This document shows positions 30,641 through 34,564 of a stretch of DNA of 34,564 nt, one piece after another. The stretch lies in NCBI GenBank assembly GCA_016794485.1, contig JAEUHV010000523.1, forward strand, positions 1-34,564, in the 5' to 3' direction. The position numbers and the translations under genes are program-made. The notes below the pieces were generated by a model. The model had not been told where the DNA came from, searched no databases, and saw only the letters and a list, made by a program, of their open reading frames with translations. Within the stretch, counting starts at the first letter, position 1. Each line of letters opens with the position of its first letter. Origin of the DNA: Planctomycetota bacterium. GTDB lineage: Bacteria; Planctomycetota; UBA1135; UBA2386.

Positions 30641-32044
30641 ATGATGCCCACTCTCGCCCACGTCTCGCTGCGCTCGTTCGCGGTGACCACCCTGTTCGCC
30701 ACCGCGCTGTGCGCGCAGACGCCGCTCACGATCGGCAACCTGTACGTCGTCCGCGTCGGTGACGGCCTTGCCGCGTTGAGCAACGCCTCGACGCCGACCT
30801 TCGTCGACGAATACACCCAGTCGGGCACTCTGGTGCAGTCGATCGCGCTGCCGACGGCGGCCAGCGGCCTGAACCAGCCGTTCACGAACAGCGGCACCGC
30901 AACGTCGGAAGGTTTCCTGAACGTCTCGGACAACGGCCAGTATCTCGTGCTCGGCGGCTATGCCGTGGCGCCGGGCCTGCTCGGCGTCGCCACCAGCGCC
31001 AACCCGACCGTCGGCCGCGTGATCGGCCGCATCGACCTGCTCGGCAACGTCGACACGTCGACGGTCCTCGGGGACGCCTACTCGACGCGCAACATCCGCA
31101 GCGTCGCCAGCACCGACGGCCAGAACTTCTGGATGACGGGCAGCAGCGAAGGCATCCGCTACGTCGCGGGCCTCGGCGCCACGACCTCGCTGGTGATCTC
31201 GCCGACGCCGCTGAACAACCGCGTGCTCGGCATCTACGGCGGCCAGCTCTACAGCACCGCGTCGTCGACCGGATTCTTCGGCGTGTCGAAGGTCGGCACC
31301 GGCATCCCGAACGGCTCCGGCAACGTCTGCGCCCTGCTGCCCGGCATGCCCGGCACGACCGGCCCGTCGGCCTACGACTTCTGGTTCGAGAGCCCGACCG
31401 TGCTGTTCGTCGCCGACGACCGCGTGACGGCCAGCAACGGCGGCATCCAGAAGTGGGTGCTGACCAGCGGCACCTGGTCGGTCGCCTACACGATCCAGAG
31501 CGGCGGCACGAGCGGCTTCCGCGGCCTCACCGGCAAGCGCGTCGACGGCGTCACCACGCTCTTCGCGACGCTCGGCACCTCGTCGGCCGGCAACACGCTC
31601 GTATCGATCGTCGACACCGGCGCGGCCTCGACCGCGACCGTCATCGCGACGGCTCCCGCCAGCACCGCGTTCCGCGGCGTGCGCCTGCTGACCCCGGCCA
31701 GCACGCTGACCAAGATCACGGCGACCTGCGGCACCGCCGGCATCAACGCGACCGGCACGGCCCAGATCGGCACCGAAGTGCACACCGAGATCACGACCCC
31801 CCTCGGCCTCCCGTTCGTCAGCTACGGCACCCAGCTGTTCCTGTTCCCGTTCTGCGGCTGCACCGTGGTGCACGACAACCTGATCGTGCTGCCCGGCCCG
31901 GTCAACACGCTGGCGCTGCCGAACAATGCGGCCCTGATCGGTGTGCAGATCTACAGCCAGGGTGTCGACTTCCTGGCTCCGGGCGCCTGCCCGGACCCGC
32001 TGCTGACGCTGACCGACGGCTACGTCTTCACGATCCAGTCGTGA
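30641..32044 (+). CDS. Secreted protein, propeller-like, planctomycete type
   Basis: This 467-residue protein has a signal peptide (cleavage after ALCAQ) and a repetitive beta-rich body (about 27-370) rich in Ser, Thr and Gly, with segments such as GQYLVLGGYA, GQNFWMTGSS and GGQLYSTASS spaced like blades of a beta-propeller. A C-terminal module (about 370-467) has four cysteines in CGTAG, FCGC and ACPDP and resembles the terminal domains of many planctomycete exported proteins. The frame is open far upstream, but the ATG at 30641 gives the only signal peptide. Function unknown; its Ser/Thr-rich composition and abundance type suggest a cell-surface protein. Confidence 0.75.
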   Translation: MMPTLAHVSLRSFAVTTLFATALCAQTPLTIGNLYVVRVGDGLAALSNASTPTFVDEYTQSGTLVQSIALPTAASGLNQPFTNSGTATSEGFLNVSDNGQYLVLGGYAVAPGLLGVATSANPTVGRVIGRIDLLGNVDTSTVLGDAYSTRNIRSVASTDGQNFWMTGSSEGIRYVAGLGATTSLVISPTPLNNRVLGIYGGQLYSTASSTGFFGVSKVGTGIPNGSGNVCALLPGMPGTTGPSAYDFWFESPTVLFVADDRVTASNGGIQKWVLTSGTWSVAYTIQSGGTSGFRGLTGKRVDGVTTLFATLGTSSAGNTLVSIVDTGAASTATVIATAPASTAFRGVRLLTPASTLTKITATCGTAGINATGTAQIGTEVHTEITTPLGLPFVSYGTQLFLFPFCGCTVVHDNLIVLPGPVNTLALPNNAALIGVQIYSQGVDFLAPGACPDPLLTLTDGYVFTIQS

Positions 32045-32057
32045 GCTGACGCCCGCG

Positions 32058-32081
32058 CGGGCGCCGTTCCCGAACGGCCCG
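32058..32081. terminator. Possible hairpin after the secreted protein gene
   Basis: A GC-rich inverted repeat, CGGGC/CCGTTC pairing with GAACGG/CCCG around a CC loop and a small bulge, begins 13 bp after the stop codon. There is no T tract, so it would be at most a weak intrinsic terminator; the nearby GCCCGCGCGGGC palindrome overlaps it. Confidence 0.3.
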
Positions 32082-32145
32082 CGCCGACCCGCAGCTACCG
32101 GGCGACGGTGCGGGCAGCTACGCTCCCGCGTCGAGCCCGAGCCTG

Positions 32146-34305
32146 ATGTCGACCGCGCGTTCCCGCCTCAGCCACCGTCACCTGCTCGCGTTGGGCACGT
32201 TCCTGGTGCCGCTTGCGATCCTGACCGTGCTCGGCTGGAGCGAACTGCAGCGCACCGGTGCGCTGGCCCAGACCGCGCTCGACCGCGAGGGCCGCACGTT
32301 CGTCGAGAGTGCGCAGAAGGCGGTCGACCAGCAGCTCGACCGCTACGTCCAGCCGGTGCTCGACCGCAGCGAAGTCGTGCTGCACAAGAACGGGCCGGTG
32401 CGCACCACCCTGGCCCTGCAGAGCAACCGCGAGTTCGCCGCCCTGCGCGGCATCGTGCTGCTCGACGACCAGATGGGTGTGGTCTGGCCCCTGCTGCCGA
32501 GCTACACGGTCGCGGGCCGGGTCGACCTGCCGTCCAACAACGCGTGGCGCCCGGCCCTGACCGCCGCCGACCTGTTGCTGCAGAACGACCACCTGCAGGA
32601 GGCGATCGCCCTGCTCGAACACGTGCTCGGCCGCATCGAGGCCGAGCAACCGCGCGGCGACCGCCCGGGCCAGCGCTGGCTCGAACACACCGAAGCCGAA
32701 GCGGTGCTGCGCTTCCGTCTCGGCGCCGCGCAGAAGAAGTTCGGCACCGTCGACAAGGCCCGCACCCAGTTCGAACTCGTGAAGCGCCTGCTGCAGCGCA
32801 CGCGCCGCAACCCGACCGCGCCGCCGCTGGCCCTCGTCAACGAACTGGCGCTGGCCGAGCTCGGCGGCCCTGCCGACCGGCTGCAACTGCTGCGCGACAT
32901 CGCGGCCAACCGCTTCGAAAGCCATCCCGACGGCTACCTGTCCGCCGTCGCCCAGGATCTGGCAGCCTCGTTCCCCCCCGACGTTCCGGACCGGGCCGAA
33001 GTCGACGACCTGCTGAACGAAGAACACGTGCGCGCTTCGATCCGCACGTTCGCCGACGGCTACGAGTTGTTGCTGCGGCCGTTCCTGCAGCGCCGCCGCG
33101 GCCGCGCCGGCGGCGAACCCGAGCCCTCCCTGCTGCGGCGGATCGACACGCTGCACGGTGAACTGGTGGTCGTGTGCGTGCGGCCGGCGACCGCCGCCGA
33201 ACAAGCCGAACTCGGTTGCCGGTCGGTCGGGCTGCAGTTCGACGTGCGCACGATCCTCGGGCCGTTGTTCCAGCAGTTCGCCCTCGGCGGCACGTTCACG
33301 CTGGCGGTGCTCGACCCGGACGATCGGCTGCAGGTGCAGGTGCCGAACCTGCCCGAGGGCTACCAACCGCCGACCGCGGAGATCGACGGACTCAAGCTGG
33401 CGGCGCATCCCGCCGACCCGGTGGCATTCCTGGCCAACGTCGACGCGAGCCAGAAGTCGCGCACGGTGCTGCTGCTGTTCGTGTTCGCCACGGCACTCGG
33501 CGGTGCGCTGTGGTCGTGGCGTTCGGTCTCGCGCGAAGCCGAGCTCGCCAACCTCAAGGTCGACCTGGTGTCGCGCGTGTCGCACGAACTGAAGACGCCG
33601 CTCGCCCTGGTCCGCATGTACGGCGAGACGCTGGGCATGGGCCGCGCCAAGGACGCGCGCCAGGTGGCCGAGTTCGGCGGCATCATCGCGCGCGAGGCCG
33701 AGCGGCTGACGACGCTGATCCAGCGCATCCTCGACTTCTCGCGCCAGCAGGCCGGCACGCTCAGCTACGCACGTGCCCCGATCGACCTCGGCGAGCTGCT
33801 GCGCAAGGTCGCCGAGACCTACGCGCCCCACCTGGAATCGCGCGGCGTGCTGCTGATCGACTCGCTGCCGCTCGACGTGCTCGTCGACTGCGACGCCAAC
33901 GCCTGCGAAAGCGCCATCGTGAACCTGCTCGAGAATGCCGCGAAGTACGGGCCCGACGGCGATGCGGAGCACGAGGTCGACCTCGTGCTGCAACGTGCCG
34001 GCGACCGCGCCGTGGTCGAAGTGCGCGACCGCGGCCGCGGCATCCCAAACGGCGAGCACGAACGCGTGTTCGACGGCTTCTACCGCGCCAGCAACTCCGG
34101 CGAGGTCCGCGGTGCAGGCCTCGGCCTCAGCCTCGTGCGCCACTTCGCGCGCGCCCACGGCGGCGACATCCGTGCCTTGCCGCGCGACGGCGGTGGCACG
34201 GTGATGCGGCTCGAACTGCCGATCGCCGGCGGCCAGGTCCCGCCCGGCTCGCATCCGACAGAACCCCCTCTGCCCGGGCCCTCCAACCCGGCCACAACCC
34301 CATGA
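32146..34305 (+). CDS. Membrane sensor histidine kinase with large extracytoplasmic domain
   Basis: This 719-residue protein has two membrane helices (about 14-32 and 439-457) enclosing a 400-residue sensor region. That region starts with a coiled segment, then shows TPR-like helices (about 140-240: LQEAIALLEHVL, DKARTQFELVKRLL). The kinase core follows: H-box SRVSHELKTP with H480, N-box around N593-N597 (NLLENAAKYG), G1 DRGRGIP (628-634), and G2 GAGLGLSLV (656-664). It autophosphorylates H480 and should pass phosphate to the adjacent regulator, whose ATG overlaps its stop as ATGA. The C-terminal 35 residues are Pro-rich. The ligand is unknown. Confidence 0.94.
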   Translation: MSTARSRLSHRHLLALGTFLVPLAILTVLGWSELQRTGALAQTALDREGRTFVESAQKAVDQQLDRYVQPVLDRSEVVLHKNGPVRTTLALQSNREFAALRGIVLLDDQMGVVWPLLPSYTVAGRVDLPSNNAWRPALTAADLLLQNDHLQEAIALLEHVLGRIEAEQPRGDRPGQRWLEHTEAEAVLRFRLGAAQKKFGTVDKARTQFELVKRLLQRTRRNPTAPPLALVNELALAELGGPADRLQLLRDIAANRFESHPDGYLSAVAQDLAASFPPDVPDRAEVDDLLNEEHVRASIRTFADGYELLLRPFLQRRRGRAGGEPEPSLLRRIDTLHGELVVVCVRPATAAEQAELGCRSVGLQFDVRTILGPLFQQFALGGTFTLAVLDPDDRLQVQVPNLPEGYQPPTAEIDGLKLAAHPADPVAFLANVDASQKSRTVLLLFVFATALGGALWSWRSVSREAELANLKVDLVSRVSHELKTPLALVRMYGETLGMGRAKDARQVAEFGGIIAREAERLTTLIQRILDFSRQQAGTLSYARAPIDLGELLRKVAETYAPHLESRGVLLIDSLPLDVLVDCDANACESAIVNLLENAAKYGPDGDAEHEVDLVLQRAGDRAVVEVRDRGRGIPNGEHERVFDGFYRASNSGEVRGAGLGLSLVRHFARAHGGDIRALPRDGGGTVMRLELPIAGGQVPPGSHPTEPPLPGPSNPATTP

Positions 34306-34564
34306 CCAACCTGACCGAGACCCACATCCTCGTCATCGAAGACGAACCGGACCTGCGGAACGGCTTGCAGCACAACCTCGAACTCGAGGGCTTCAAGGTG
34401 CTCACCGCCGCCGACGGCCGGGAAGGACTGCGGCGCGCGAAGGAAGGGCAGGCCTCGCTGGTGCTGCTCGACCTGATGCTGCCGGGCATGCCGGGCCTCG
34501 AGGTGCTGCGCCACCTGCGCGAGACCGGGCGGGAGATCCCGGTCATCATCCTGTCGGCCAAGGG
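34302..34564 (+). CDS. Response regulator, N-terminal part (runs off the window)
   Basis: The visible 87 codons encode a receiver domain: ILVIEDEPD with acidic residues E13 and D14, phospho-acceptor D57 in VLLDLMLPG, and the switch serine in VIILSAK. The sequence is cut at the window edge before the conserved lysine context and any output domain; an OmpR-type DNA-binding domain is the usual partner for this kind of kinase, but it is not seen. The ATGA overlap with the kinase gene indicates one two-component operon. Confidence 0.93.
   Translation, partial: MTNLTETHILVIEDEPDLRNGLQHNLELEGFKVLTAADGREGLRRAKEGQASLVLLDLMLPGMPGLEVLRHLRETGREIPVIILSAK

Noticed and set aside
27154-30933. 1259-codon open frame on the minus strand
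   Set aside because: It is antisense to the two DUF1343 genes and the GT-C gene, is Arg/Ala/Gln-rich without motifs, and is a typical by-product of high GC at third codon positions.
32051-32081. Hairpin considered as a structured RNA or riboswitch
   Set aside because: It is short, entirely GC, located just after a stop codon and has no further conserved pairing; a weak terminator is the most that can be said.

Overview
The window is high-GC, densely coded bacterial DNA. I think it comes from a Planctomycetota member. The support is the style of the secreted proteins (short signal peptides ending near Ala-Gln, a C-terminal all-beta module typical of planctomycete secreted proteins), the tandem DUF1343 genes, and GTG starts with ATGA/GTGA overlaps. 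This is inference from protein style; there is no rRNA to settle it. I recognised no tRNA, rRNA, insertion sequence or CRISPR array.

Left part (1-12.3 kb): a single-domain response regulator, an alpha/beta hydrolase, a small secreted EF-hand protein, a secreted transglutaminase-esterase fusion, a secreted PPAD-like peptidylarginine deiminase, a small membrane protein and a cheR. A housekeeping block follows: ribH, nusB, ftsY and a WaaL/Wzy_C-like membrane protein with TPRs. A DUF433/DUF5615 toxin-antitoxin pair sits between ribH and nusB. It is bracketed by an 83-bp direct repeat (one mismatch) of the ribH 3' end, and the toxin's last 25 residues are a copy of the RibH C-terminus. At 12.4-12.85 kb lies the wreck of a two-gene nucleotidyltransferase module.

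Middle part (12.9-28.5 kb): this looks like a cell-wall sugar salvage locus. On the minus strand are nagB, an unknown secreted protein, a secreted GH3 (NagZ)-serine hydrolase (AmiE-like) fusion, an SGNH hydrolase and a membrane protein. Also on the minus strand is murQ, translationally coupled to a DUF5009/NagX-like membrane protein. On the plus strand are a sodium:solute symporter and two adjacent DUF1343 (NamZ, exo-N-acetylmuramidase family) genes. The set matches, function by function, the Bacillus subtilis murQ-murR-murP-amiE-nagZ-namZ operon. A symporter replaces the PTS transporter, NagZ and AmiE are fused, and NamZ is doubled, as in Tannerella forsythia. A MurNAc kinase and NagA are absent from the window. 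Interspersed are an orphan ParD-like antitoxin, an Rsm22-like methyltransferase, a pirin and an Rpn-type nuclease.

Right part (28.5-34.6 kb): a GT-C type membrane glycosyltransferase, a secreted planctomycete-type protein, and a histidine kinase overlapping a response regulator that runs off the window end.

Many genes carry a TAnnnT-like hexamer only 6-9 bp upstream of the start codon and no Shine-Dalgarno sequence, which suggests widespread leaderless transcription.
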